DNA of 64,000 nucleotides from Persicaria tinctoria (lineage: Eukaryota > Streptophyta > Magnoliopsida > Caryophyllales > Polygonaceae), in the NCBI GenBank assembly GCA_037127255.1, contig JBANSL010000004.1, positions 2,852,001 through 2,916,000 of the forward strand, written 5' to 3'. Position numbers and translations under genes: made by a program. Shown piece by piece: positions 23,201-34,059 of this stretch; the first letter of the stretch is position 1; the number at the start of each line of letters is the position of its first letter. The notes beneath the pieces are model-generated. The model was given only the letters and a program-made list of their open reading frames with translations. It did no database searches and was not told the origin of the DNA.

Positions 23201-25486
23201 GTTGCTTTTTTTTTTGTTTCCTTGCTTGGTTGTGCTTATCTAATTTTGCTTATCTCCTATACTTATGTCTTTTTTTCTGATATGGATGTGTAGATGTACT
23301 ATGAGATTGACCCTGCAGTTAACTCATACGTGGAGAAGAAGAGCGGAAAAGCATATGGGGCCTGGAAGTATGACTGTCATCAACACTTCCTGGAGTGGGG
23401 GGGCGAGGACATACCACTTGAGTTTGTTGCTCGCCCTGATCAGTGGCGGTTCTTGGTGAGTGACTTCACAGACGAAGCGAGAATGGTAATTTCTCATTAA
23501 TTCCCTAACTTGTTTTTTTATTCTCCGTTTATCTTATTGTTTATCACTTGTGAATTCTGATTGTCTATCTTTTTACAGGCCCTGTATGAGCGAAACAAGC
23601 AAAACCGAACCAAGAACCCGAACCCCCTTAATCATCACAATGGGTCCAAGCCCCTGAGCTTCCGAGCAGAAGAGCTCATCATTAAGGAAAAACATCCGGC
23701 GGCTTGGCTTAAGACAACCATAGAAGCCTACGAGGGGTGTCCGGGTGCGCAAGATGGACTGGTATGACCTTTTTTTTTCTGTCAATTTTCCTAATTACTT
23801 AGGTGTTACTTAGGTTTTACTTAGGTTTTAACTGTTGCTTGACTGTTGCCTATCTTCTGTCATGTGTGGCTGTTGCCTATCTTATTTTTATGTTGCTTAA
23901 AAAATACATCTACATATCCATATCTACTATTGCCTATCTTCTGTCGAGCGAGACATGACTGTTGCCTATCTTCTGTTGCCTATCTTCTTTTTATGTTGCT
24001 TAAAACCACACATGACTGTTGCCTATCTTCTGTTGCCTCTCATCTTCCTCCGTTTCTGTCATTTTTCCTAAGTACTTAGGTTTTACTTAGGTTTTACTTA
24101 GGTTTTAACTGTTGCTTTTCATCTATTTGCTATGAATTTTTTTTTCTTGCTTATCTACTATGAGATTTGTTTGCTTGCTTGACTTATGCTTATTTTTGCT
24201 TGCTTATCTACTATTAGATTTTTTTAGTTTGCTTGCTTGGCTGTTTCCTAAGTACTTAGGTTTTAATTACTTATGTTATTGCATTTCTTATAAATCCTGT
24301 TCAAAAATGCATTTCTTTCTGTGTTTTACTTGTTTTACTTATATATATATTCCTTTTACTGGTTTCAAATCAATATATGCATTCCTTTCTGTGTTTTACT
24401 TATATATATATTCATTTTACTTAAAAATTTCTGTGTTTGTAGGCCAAATTGAAACGTCGTCTTGATGAAGTCTGCACTGTTGGAGAAGGAGGAGAAGACC
24501 CAAGCCAAATACCACCCCTCTCTGTCGAAGAACAAACACAGATCATCTTGGATTGCTTTGGGGAAAGAAAAGGAACAGAAGTTCGAGGTATAGTTCAATC
24601 CCCACTTATTTTATTATTGTTTTACAATTTTCAGAAGTTCATACAAATATTTTACTTGTTATAATTCATATCAAGATTTTACTTATGTTTGAATTTCTGA
24701 TTTTACAATTTCCATTACAAGATTTTACTTACGTTTTCAATCTTGTTTTCATAACAAGATTTTATTTATGTGTTCAATCCTTACTTACAATTTCCATTAC
24801 TGATTTTAATTACAATTTCAATCTTGTTATAATTCATATCAAGATTTCAATCTTGTTTTCATAACAAGATTTTATTTATGACTTTCTTATTCTCCAGCTG
24901 CTCATTCTTACTTACAATCAGAAATTACTGATTTTACTTATAGTTCATAACAATATTTTACTTATGTTTTCAATCTTGTTTTCATAACAAGATTTTATTT
25001 ATGTGTTCAATCCTTACTTGATTTTACTTACAATTTCAATCTTGTTATAATTCATATCAAGATTTCAGTCTTGTTTTCATAACAATATTTTATTTATGAC
25101 TTTCTTATTCTCCAGCTGCTCGTTTTTATTTATGTTTTCAATTTTTTTTAAAAGGAATGGGTGCAGCTGGAGAGCGGCCTGCAAAGAAAAGAGGGGGTCC
25201 ATGGGCAGCAAGGGCTGCAGAGAGGGATAAGGAGCTGGAGGCGGCGAAGGCTGAAATAGAAAGGTTGCGTGAGAAAACCACCGCCACCGAGACCAAGAAT
25301 GAGCAGCTGGAGGAGCGTATGGCCAGCATCGAGAGGCTCATGATGGGCATGCTCAGTGGTCAGGCCAACTCACAACCATCCGTCACCTCCGTCGTGTGTC
25401 CTCAGGCTGTCACAGCTTCTCCTCAGCCCTCCACCAACTCAGCTGGTCATCCAACAGACAGTCAGCCCTCCCCCCAGCCGAAATAG
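20289..25486 (+). CDS. CACTA second protein (TnpA-like, Transposase_24 type), 6 exons
   Basis: Exons inferred at 20289-20730, 21934-22163, 23294-23485, 23579-23761, 24443-24587 and 25155-25486. All GT-AG junctions keep one frame (507 aa). Exon 1 encodes a Pro/Thr/Ser-rich linker ([12 protein letters not shown] runs) after a basic [12 protein letters not shown] start. Exons 2-5 carry the plant En/Spm Transposase_24 pattern ([40 protein letters not shown]). Exon 6 has an Ala/Glu/Lys coiled coil ([15 protein letters not shown]) and a Ser/Pro tail. TnpA-like proteins bind subterminal repeats and regulate transposition; here that is inferred from family and location. An alternative exon-1 donor at 20761 is also in frame. 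Confidence 0.75.
20817..20975. repeat. gatttagggtttcaat intronic repeats
   Basis: At least six copies of a short word (gatttagggtttcaat) lie in the first intron of the second CACTA gene. The TTTAGGG string resembles plant telomere repeat only by chance; the unit is longer and irregular. Confidence 0.7.
22180..23270. repeat. Degenerate tandem repeats filling intron 2
   Basis: Nearly the whole 1.1-kb intron is built from scrambled short words (tttctttatagtttct, ttattacttatg, tgcttcacatctatt, ccttcacaaaatgctta). Introns 1 and 4 have related low-complexity texture. No gene is embedded. Confidence 0.75.
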
Positions 25487-25934
25487 CAAGGTAAGGACGC
25501 CCTCCTCGTATCCCTCTAACTAAAACATTGCTCTGGTTTTCTGGATAAACTTTTAGACAACTTGTGTTGTACAAGGTTTTGTGAAGTTTTAGACAACTTG
25601 TGTTGGACAAGGTTTTCTGGATAAACCTTTAGATAAACTTTTGTGAAGTTTTTTGTGAAGTTGCTCAAGATGGATATTTGTCACATACTTTTGGTATGTT
25701 GGACAAGGTTTAGGGTGAAACATTTAGACAACTTTTGTGAAGTTTTTAATGTGATGGAATGAATTGTATGTTGTGAATTGTGAAGTTTTTTGTGCTTGTA
25801 TGGTGTTGAGTATGTTGTATGTCTTGTTTGTGTTGTTATTTATAGAGTTTAGGACAGGAGCACAACATGTGCTATAGGTACATTCGAACAGGGGGCACCA
25901 GCCCTATTAAATTTTATTTTTTTAAAATCAAAAC

Positions 25935-26650
25935 AATTCAGGCGACGAACTTATACAAAAAAAAAAAATTAAACTTGTTCAGGCGACGGACTTATATAAA
26001 ATTTCGTCTCCTGAACACTCCAGCTACGGACATACAACTGAGAATGCATCCTTAGACTACACTCAGGAGACAAAATAATTATATCTCCGTCTCCTGAAAC
26101 TATCTAGGCGACGAGACATAAAGAAACAAGTCCGTCGCCTGAATGCTTTCATAGCCCTATGGACCGCTCAGGAGACAAAATAATTCTATATCCGTCTCCT
26201 GAAACTATCTAGGCGACGACACATTAAGAAAAATTCCGTCGCCTGAATGCTTTCATAGCCCTATGGACCGCTCAGGAAACAAAATAATCCTATATCTGTC
26301 TCCTGAAACTATCTAGGCGACGACACATTAAGAAAAAATTTCGTCGCCTGAATGCTTTCATAGCCCTATGGACCGACTCAGGCGACGAACTTATGACACT
26401 GAATTCGTCGCCTGAGCCTTAATGGGCGGGCCTGGATGGCCCTTGGCCTCTGACAACATCATCAGTCGACGAACATTTTTTCCGTCGCCTGAGTTAACTC
26501 CGCCGACGGACATACAGATGGTCGTCGACTGAATGGTGGAAGGATGAAAGTCACCCGACCACAACTCAGGCGACGGAAGTTCGTCGCCTGAGTTGTCAGA
26601 GGGCGAAAAACCCCTTTCAGGCGACGACTTCGGTCCGTCGCCCGAAAGTC
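25935..26650. repeat. CACTA right subterminal repeats
   Basis: Dense direct and inverted tccgtcgcctga/caggcgacgga motifs, with a block (gaatgctttcatagccctat) repeated three times (about 26140, 26246, 26350). Confidence 0.75.
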
Positions 26651-26664
26651 CATCTGGCGTAGTG

Positions 26665-27321
26665 ATCTCATATAATCAGGTAAAATGTAAACATAATATC
26701 TAATTAGAATTAGAATTCTTATCTATTTTTATTTTGAAATTCATAAAAATATGCATTATAGATCGAGTTTATCCCAAAATATACATAGTGTTCTCTAAAT
26801 TTAGGGAATGATCTCCAAATTTTCTCAACATTCTCTATTTTGGAGAATGCAATGGGAGAATATCTTGGGTTGCTCTTACTCTCATAATCATGGGTGTTCA
26901 TTAGAAGGGGCAGTGAGGATTTTCTACTCCCCTCCCTACACCACCAATTCAATTTAACAATTATTTAATTTTAAAAATTTTAAAATATATATTTATATAT
27001 ATAACATTTATTTTAATATATTTATAAAATTTTATTTTAAAAACAAGTTTTAAAATTTTAAAAATATATACAAGGTAGGGTTCAGGTGAGAACACCTCTA
27101 CCGGTGAGAACGAAATAAACAATTTGATTGGTCTACGTGTCCAAAAAGCATGACAAAGCAACACACACGTCTACACCTGTCAAAACATGAACTGACCCGA
27201 AAAACCCGACCCGTACGACTGGTAATTGATAAAGAAAGAAAGAAAGATAAGACAAATAAGAGGGCAAAGGACAGATAAAACATAAAAGGGCGCGCAGAGA
27301 GAGAGAGAGGGAGAAAGGGTA
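26665..27321. other. Unit flank then unassigned AT-rich DNA
   Basis: To about 26760 the sequence continues the LEA_2 upstream unit broken by the CACTA element (aattagaattagaattctta). After that it leaves the unit. It is AT-rich, with purine runs near 27225-27320, and no gene is supported. Confidence 0.6.
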
Positions 27322-27324
27322 TAA

Positions 27325-28024
27325 GACCATGTGCAACCATGAGTTTTACTTACCTTATAGGTCTTAAAAGGTAAACTCATGGTTGCAAGCCAAACCTTAA
27401 GGGAAGAGGTTGGAAGGGATAATCCCTTCCAACCTCCTCCCTTTTATTTTTACTTTATCTTTTTTTTAAAAAAAACATAAGTGGGTCATTACATATTATT
27501 TATATATTTTTTAAACACACAAGTGGGGAACAAGGTAATCTCATTGTTGCAAGGGTAACCTCTAAAGAAGAGGCACAAAAATTGCAAAATAATTTAGAGA
27601 AAAAAATATATGAAGTGGCAAATTATAATAAGGTGATAAAAATTGAAAAGGGGAAGAGGTAACCCCATGGTTGCACATGCTCTGAATGTACAACCATGGG
27701 GCTACCTCTTCCCCTTTTCAATTTTTATTCCCTTATTATAATTTGTCACCTCATATATTTTTTTCTCTAAATTATTTTGTATTTTTTTACCTCTTGTTTA
27801 GAGGTTACCCTTGCAACCATGAGGTTACCTTGTTCCCCACTTGTGTGTTTAAAAAAATATAAATAAGATGTAATGACTCACTTGTGTGTTTAAAAAAAAG
27901 ATAAAGTAAAAATAAAAGGGAAGAGGTTACCCCTTCCAACCTCTTCCCTTAAGGTTTGGCTTGCAACCATGCATTTACCTTTTAAGACCTATAAGATAAG
28001 TAAAATCCATGGTTGCACATGGTC
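27325..28024. mobile_element. 700-bp foldback PIF/Harbinger-type MITE
   Basis: Two arms of about 345 bp are inverted copies of one another with only scattered differences, meeting at about 27680-27690. The ends are GACCATGTGCAACCATG and, reversed, GACCATGTGCAACCATG. TAA target duplications sit at 27322-27324 and 28025-28027. No coding capacity. Confidence 0.8.
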
Positions 28025-28370
28025 TAAAGTCCCGATCCAAAAAGGGCATAAAGGCCCAATCCGCCACAAAATTGATAAAGAAAGATAAGACAGATAAGAC
28101 AAATAAGAGGGCAAAGGACAGATATGCAGATTAGAAGAAATGAACGATATGCAGATTAGAAGAAATGAACGAGCTAACCAGGGCATTTAAAATACCTGGC
28201 CCGACTGGGTCGACCTGGACCCGGACCCAGTTTACCCAAAAAATTACCAAGTAATTTGAGTTCGGGTCAAGAAAAACCACGGGTCTAAAATATCCGGGTC
28301 TTGATCCTAAATTTATCGGGTGTACGGGTCGGGTTTTCCTGATTGGGTTGTGTTTTGACAGGCATAATCA

Positions 28371-28752
28371 ATAGTTATATTTAATATTTTGAATAAAGCT
28401 CAATAGTTAGTAAATAAATTTGATTTAAGTCCAATAGTTATATTAGATTGAATTCAACATTTTGAATTAATCCCAATAGTTAGTAAAATTAAAGAAATAA
28501 GAGAATTAAAGGAAAAAGAAAAAAAAAGAATTAAAGAAAATCAAAGAAAAATGACAAAAAAGAATATGATTGGTCAAGACTCCTAAAATACCTCTAAAAT
28601 TGACACATCATCCTAAACTCAAATTAAGAATTTATATAGATAGTTCGTAAAATTAAAGAAATAAGAAAATTAAAAGAAAACGAAGAAAAAAAAAGAGAAT
28701 TAAAGAAAAATCAAAGAAAATGGCAAAAAAAATATGATTGGTCAAGACTCTT
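28371..28752. repeat. Fragment of the small Helitron family
   Basis: Words such as aatagttagtaaataaattt and gattggtcaagactc are shared with the Helitron at 48349-49045. No CTAG end is seen here, so this is a truncated relative. Confidence 0.5.
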
Positions 28753-28765
28753 AGTGATTCATAAC

Positions 28766-29496
28766 TAGACATGAGCAAACATGGGTCAACCCGCCCAACA
28801 TGACCGAAAAAAGTACGCGGGCTTGAACAAAGTAGTTGGCCGAAGAGGGTAGACTGGCCCAGCCCGATTTTATAATAATATTATATTATTATACATAATT
28901 ATAATTATATAAGTTTTATAGAGTATTGTAAATATATATACATAATTTCTATAATTTATAAATATATTACCGGTGTCATACTACTGCTAAGTGCTAATTA
29001 TTCTCAATCATAAACGCTCTCATCTTCAAAATCAAATCCAATTGAGAAAATAAAAAATTAAAACCCTTAAATGCCCTTTCTCGTATAGCCCGAATGCCAC
29101 TTGAAAGTATTGAAACACTATAACGTTGATTTGCATTTGTCAGTAACCTAATATTGTCCAGATTCGTATAGCCCGAGTGCCGCTTGAAAGTATTGGTACA
29201 CTGTAACGTTAATTTGCATTTGTTAGTAAGCTAAAATTGTCCAGATTTATCTCACATTTGAAAGTATTTGTACAATGGTGTGATTTGGCTCTTTTTTTTT
29301 TTAGTTCGATTTCGAAAAGAAAACGAATTTGAGATGCTAGGCCCGCTGGGTGGCCCGAGCCGGCCCAACAAAGAGGACGGGCTTGGACAAGGCACTAGGC
29401 CCAAATACCGAGTCTGGCCCAAGACCGACCCGGTGCAATTGGCTGAAATTTTGATCAAGGCTCGGCCCAAGCCCGCTCGACCCATGCTCAGATCTA
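28766..29496. mobile_element. Non-autonomous hAT-like element
   Basis: 731 bp. The ends are TAGACATGAGCAAACATGGG and, reversed, TAGATCTGAGCATGGG. An 8-bp target duplication with one mismatch flanks it (ttcataac at 28758, ttcatgac at 29497). The interior repeats ggcccg/cgggctt words. The conserved 3' flank of the LEA_2 unit resumes directly after it. No transposase. Confidence 0.65.
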
Positions 29497-29720
29497 TTCA
29501 TGACTCATCGATAAAAACAAAAAAAGTAATTCATAACTAAAAATTAATCCAGCTATATACTTGTTGCCCCAACCGACCTTACAATTCGACCAAATCCAAC
29601 CAAATCAAATCTCACAATTTTGCTAAAAAGAAAAAAAAAATTGAAAACTGAATTGAAAGATGGAAAATCATAACACGGTTCGCCTGAATATTTATCAACC
29701 GACGACTTGATACGAATTAA

Positions 29721-30347
29721 TTAGTCGCCGTAAGGGTAACCTTCCAATCGACAATCGACCTTCTGAGCCCTATCCGCCGACCGGCCGGAGCAATCAATCA
29801 CGACGTCCTCGCAGGTCGCAACCACCCATATTTTTTCCCCCAAAACCCCGTTCAATTCGACATCGACGATCCCCTCTCCGGCCGCCAAGTCAGCCCTAAC
29901 CGCCTCAGCAAGCTCGACATCGGGGTAAACCGCTCCGCTGCGTTCGGGCACGGGCACCAGGCCAAACGCCTCGCCGCGGATCAGCTCCTCGCTGCCCGCG
30001 GTCAGGTTAAAAACGCTGGGCAGGTCGCCGCCGCCGATCGTCCTGTTGTCCTTCTTCACCAACAATTTGAGGCTTGTCAGGTTGAGGGGGGGCGATTGGG
30101 GGTCCGGGTTGCCGGCCCGGATGCTGACTCCGATGATGCTGTCGACGAGGCCGTCGGGGGTGACGTTGTAGTATCTGACCGCCGTTGACTCGACGGCGAC
30201 GGTCAGATACTTGACGGGGACGGGTTTGTCAGAGTTTGCGAGGTAGATAAAGAAAGCCACGAATGCAGATATGACGCAAACGACTATGCAGATTGCGCAA
30301 CATTCCTCCTTGTTGTTGGCCTTGGATGGTTTTGTAGTCGTAGACAT
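29721..30347 (-). CDS. LEA_2/NHL-like single-pass membrane protein, copy 4
   Basis: Intact, 208 aa, single exon. The tail MSTTTKPSKANNKEE is followed by a Cys-containing membrane span at about 17-37 (CCAICIVVCVISAFVAFFIYL), which could be palmitoylated at its inner edge (inference). The LEA_2-type domain has NPDP at 81-84, sequons NVT, NLT and NRT, the AEAVRADLAAGEG helix, and C-terminal ATCEDVVIDC...VDC. Promoter palindrome and TATA box are present. Its upstream flank is the longest intact version of the unit (to about 31520), a useful reference for the ancestral state. Confidence 0.86.
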   Translation of the reverse strand: MSTTTKPSKANNKEECCAICIVVCVISAFVAFFIYLANSDKPVPVKYLTVAVESTAVRYYNVTPDGLVDSIIGVSIRAGNPDPQSPPLNLTSLKLLVKKDNRTIGGGDLPSVFNLTAGSEELIRGEAFGLVPVPERSGAVYPDVELAEAVRADLAAGEGIVDVELNGVLGEKIWVVATCEDVVIDCSGRSADRAQKVDCRLEGYPYGD

Positions 30348-30350
30348 TTG

Positions 30351-30364
30351 AAACGACGTCGTTT
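30351..30364 (-). promoter_or_regulatory. Start-proximal palindrome of copy 4
   Basis: Exact AAACGACGTCGTTT, three bases upstream of the ATG. Confidence 0.55.
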
Positions 30365-30441
30365 ACTGGATTGATCGACGACGCCGGTGCAAGCAAATCA
30401 GGTTTTCAAATTACAATTGATGAACGTCGTATACGAGTGTG

Positions 30442-30451
30442 TAAATATATA
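30442..30451 (-). promoter_or_regulatory. TATA box of copy 4
   Basis: TATATATTTA on the minus strand, about 95 bp upstream of the ATG, same context as copy 3. Confidence 0.5.
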
Positions 30452-31520
30452 GCCGTCTTCTTATCTCATATAATCAGATAGAATTAGAATTCTAATTAGA
30501 ATTAGAATTCTTATCTCATATAATCAGATAGATATACAATATCATATAAAAAAGGTTAAACACTATATAAGAAAAAGCTATGTAAACGTAATATCTAATT
30601 AGAATTAGAATTCTTATCTATTTTTATTTTGAAATTCATAAAAAATACAGTATGCACTATCTAATTGAAAAAATTATTAAATTGTATATATAAAAAGATT
30701 AAAAAGATAGATTTCGACTTTTAAAACTTAGGAGGTTAGTTAATAGTAAAAATGTTTTGGTTCAATTTTTTTTTTTTAAAGATTTCTTTTATAGATGAAA
30801 AAGGAATAAGTTCGACAAAAGTTACGATTTAGTTTGTTTTGAAAATTAAAATTTGGAAGAAAGAAAATCTTTTTTAGAAAAATATAATTTAGATTTATTG
30901 CATTTATTATTATATGGTAAACATATAAATTAAAATTAATCGTTTATTATTACTTTTTTTAGAATGAGATCAAATTAATTCTCCCCGCTTTATGCAGTGA
31001 TAAAAGATGAATTCAAAACCTTAAGCTAGCAAAATTTGTCGCCTTCTTTTCCGAAGAATCAATTAATCAAAGAGAACCAAAAGCTAAATTCTGAATCAGA
31101 TAGAGATCTTCCAAAGCTTCAACGGATCTGAGCAATCGAGTTGGGATTTGCAGGAGATCTTTTTCTAATTGCAAATTATTCAGGCTGGTCGATCGATATT
31201 TAGACCATCACTGGAGGTGTGCAAATGTGTATTTCTTAGACACTTTTGAGCTTCATTGTTGTTTTAGGTGTGTGCAGATGTACACATTTGAGCATGTGAT
31301 GTGCAAATTTGAGCACATCACTTCCATGTGTATAAACTTTTTACAAAACGCAAGATATTTCACCAATAGATCAAATTACTAAAAAGTGATGTGTATTTTT
31401 ACACATTTTGTGCAAAGATGGTCTTATGCGCGCAATGGAAATGTTTTCGTAATACATCAACATGGGCATGATGGGCCATGAAAATGCCATTGATGGGCCA
31501 TAATTCTACATTGGGTTTGC
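30452..31520. repeat. Upstream flank of LEA_2 unit, copy 4
   Basis: No gene. Collinear with 2460-3700 and 45040-46440, including the aattagaattagaattctta block (duplicated here near 30485 and 30600) and the gtgcaaatgtgtatttctta stretch near 31210. Confidence 0.75.
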
Positions 31521-31750
31521 CTAATGATCTCACCTATTTTATTAACATCATCCTCTTCACCTTATTTGATGATTCAAAATAATTATTAATATAAATTATT
31601 CAACCTTATATCTTCATTAGTTATAAATTTATCTCACCTATTTTATCAATATCATCCCAATATATGTATATATAAAGGAACTTTATACATGTTTATAACT
31701 ACGTTTTATCTTAAACAAAAGATCTATTTTTCCCGAATCACCCAAGTACA

Positions 31751-31784
<34 letters not shown>

Positions 31785-31794
31785 AGAAACTAAA

Positions 31795-31796
<2 letters not shown>

Positions 31797-31860
<64 letters not shown>
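31797..31860. repeat. (AT)n microsatellite
   Basis: About 32 AT dinucleotides without interruption; a shorter AT run lies at 31751-31775. The end of this tract served as part of the LINE target site. Confidence 0.9.
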
Positions 31861-31862
<2 letters not shown>

Positions 31863-32120
31863 AGTCTATTTTTTGGAAGCGAGATAAAAATTAAGAAGGA
31901 TGTCAACGACCAGGCTTCCTTCCGGCCTAGAGCGTCCGAACGGACGAGAATACGAAGTTCTGGATCGGCAGTCATGCTATCATCGGCAGGGAAACTGTAG
32001 GTCAGACGCACAATCATATTAGCCACAACATTACACGTAGTTCCTGAAAATATGACGAATAGCAACATAAGATAGAGAATTTAAATCAATCATAGTATCC
32101 ACCATCAAGAGCTCAATGTT

Positions 32121-32456
32121 TCAGGGACAAGACCAGTCACTTAGAAGAACTTTGATGATAACCAAACAATCTCCTTCAATGAGAAGTTTTTGTAAACCCA
32201 GAGATTTAGCACTAGCAACACCCATACGAAGGCACATAGCCTCAGCGAAAACCGCCGAGCTATTATCGCAGGGACCAGCGCCAAAAGAAATAATGATGCC
32301 ATTGTGGTCGCGAATAGCGAACCCAAAGAAGCCAGTCTCTGAATAGCCATACGACCCATCAAAATTTAATTTACAGAAGCCTATAGGCGGCTTTATCCAA
32401 GTCTTAAGGCGCTTCTGATTTGTCCTGCAAAGATTGTGGTGACTTGTACGAGTCAA
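32121..32456 (-). pseudogene. LINE RNase H-like domain remnant
   Basis: An open 111-codon frame with the plant LINE RNase H signature: KLNFDGSYG (first acidic residue), GFAIRDHNG, AEAMCLRMG (second acidic residue) and LIEGDCLVII (third). It is part of the dead LINE, not an independent gene. Confidence 0.8.
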
Positions 32457-32895
32457 TGGGGTAGCCCCAGTCAGCCTAGAAGTATTTTTTGACGCATTTT
32501 CTGTAGTAGCAGATCAAGTAAGATGGGTAGACTGATAGAGAGCAGCAATGGCTTGAACTGTTGTGGTATTGATATGTTGGAAAACCAGTTAGTTTCTGAA
32601 AATCCATAGTGCCCACCAAGCGAAGACAAGTTTATTCATATTTAAACACCCACATGCGGTAAAAGTAGAGTGCAAAAGAGTATTATTCTTGGTGCTAGCG
32701 TCAACCGAAATAGTTGTTGGGAGATCAATCTCGAGATTTGAGAGCAAGGAGCGAGTAGTTGGGCATTTCATAAGAAGTTGGAAGGTAGACTCAACGGTAC
32801 AACCACAGAAACTGCAACCCGAGAGTAGTTGGGCACCTTACGACCCTCGGCCAAGAGAGAGGACGCTTTCCACTTAGTTAGATGTTGCTTGGTTT

Positions 32896-33690
32896 TTAGA
32901 AAACGTCGTTAATGATAGGGCAACCCAGATACTTTTCCAAGTTGTTTGACCGCGAAATGCCCAGATTAGTCGTGATTGTTTGGATGGTCGTAGCCAAGGT
33001 ATTGAGTGAGACTTGGAAACTGGATTTATGTAAGTTAACTTTTTGTCCCGAAATTTGACAGAACAGATAAATTGTAGTAGACAGTTGAATACAGGTTGAT
33101 TGTTTTGCTTTCCCAAAAAGCATAATATCATCTGCGAAGGCAAGAAAGAGAACCTTAATACCCCCGACCGATTGAAAACCCAAGGTCTTTGGATTCAACA
33201 GCTTGTACTTGCAGAGTTCTAGCTAAAACCTCAGACGTGAGGATGATAAAAAAAAAATGGGGACAGAGGGTCACCCAGCGTAATCCTCTAGAGTGGATCA
33301 ACGGTGTAGACGGCTCGTCATTTATAAGTATTGAATAAGAAATATTTTGAAAGCATTCCTTTATCCAGAGAATAAATTTTTGGTCAAAGCCAAATTTGGT
33401 CATGACAGAAAAAAGAAAGGGTCATTCGACCCTATCATAGACATTCTCCATATCTAGTTTTACCGCCATAAAACCCTCCTTAGCTTTAGAAATTCCAAAT
33501 GAGTGAAAAATTTCATGAGCGATTAAGATGTTGTCTTGAATCAATCTTACTTTTGTGAAAGCGCTTTGAAGTGGATAAATATGTTTATCAAAGACTTGGA
33601 GAGTTTGCTTGCCATAGCCTTTGATATCAACTTATAAATTGTAGAGCACAAGCTAATCGGTCTAAAATGGTTGACCGTTTTGGGTTATTT
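32896..33690 (-). pseudogene. LINE reverse transcriptase remnant
   Basis: Spread over at least three frames: FRPISLCSTIYKLISKAMA, ENVYDRVE, MTKFGFDQKFILWIKECF, and FLAFADDIMLFGKA with the FADD catalytic pair. The order and spacing match L1-type reverse transcriptase. Frameshifts near 33200 and 33410 and stops elsewhere inactivate it. Confidence 0.8.
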
Positions 33691-33807
33691 CTTTATCAAC
33701 GTGAATATATATATATTGAGTCTATAACTTATCCGATGTATCACCTTTTGTTACGAGGCTTTTTTTACGAGGCTTCTAACTAACTTTATGTAAACATTTG
33801 ATATCAG

Positions 33808-33836
33808 CTTATAAATTGTAGAGCACAAGCTCAATT
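33808..33836. repeat. Second copy of a LINE segment outside the element
   Basis: gatatcagcttataaattgt and the following agagcacaagct repeat sequence at about 33624-33655 inside the LINE, but lie beyond its target duplication, next to two ttacgag-cttc-aactaact repeats. Confidence 0.6.
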
Positions 33837-34059
33837 TGTTACGAGACTTCCAACTAACTTCATGTATATCTTTTTTCATCATAATAAAGTCCTTATAATA
33901 ATAATAATAATAATAATAAATAATGATCCAACCAAATCAAATCTCACAATTTTGCTAAAAAGAAAAATAACTGAAAAATGAATTGAAAGATGGAAAATCG
34001 CAACGGTAGGCGTGAATCTTTATCAGCCGACGAACGACTTGATAGGAATGAATTAGAAG

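Larger units (their letters stand above)
14506..26664. mobile_element. CACTA (En/Spm-type) transposon, apparently autonomous
   Basis: 12,159 bp. The 13-bp terminal inverted repeats CACTACGCCAGAT are identical at both ends, and a perfect 3-bp target duplication ATC flanks them (14503-14505, 26665-26667). Joining the flanks gives ttttatcttatctcatataat, which exists uninterrupted at about 45065, so the empty site is directly visible. It carries a tnp2-type transposase gene and a second Transposase_24-type gene, both with open frames across inferred splice junctions, and three clusters of a tccgtcgcctga subterminal motif. Intact ends, target duplication and genes suggest a fairly recent insertion. 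Confidence 0.92.
31870..33704 (-). mobile_element. 5'-truncated LINE (L1-type) with target duplication
   Basis: A duplication of about 21 bp, (at)n-ttgagtctat, precedes (to 31869) and follows (33705-33725) the element. It has a short T-run at the left, as expected for a minus-strand poly-A tail. Coding remnants run right to left: reverse transcriptase from FRPISLCS and AYDRVE-like sequence (about 33650-33430), the catalytic FADD box (about 33135), a zf-RVT-like block (32589-32771) and an RNase H-like domain (32121-32456, KLNFDGSYG...). Stops and frameshifts break the frame throughout. The endonuclease is missing. Confidence 0.85.

Noticed and set aside
31796..32068. A 90-codon frame ending in an Ile-Tyr repeat.
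   Set aside because: Produced by the (AT)n microsatellite and dead LINE sequence.
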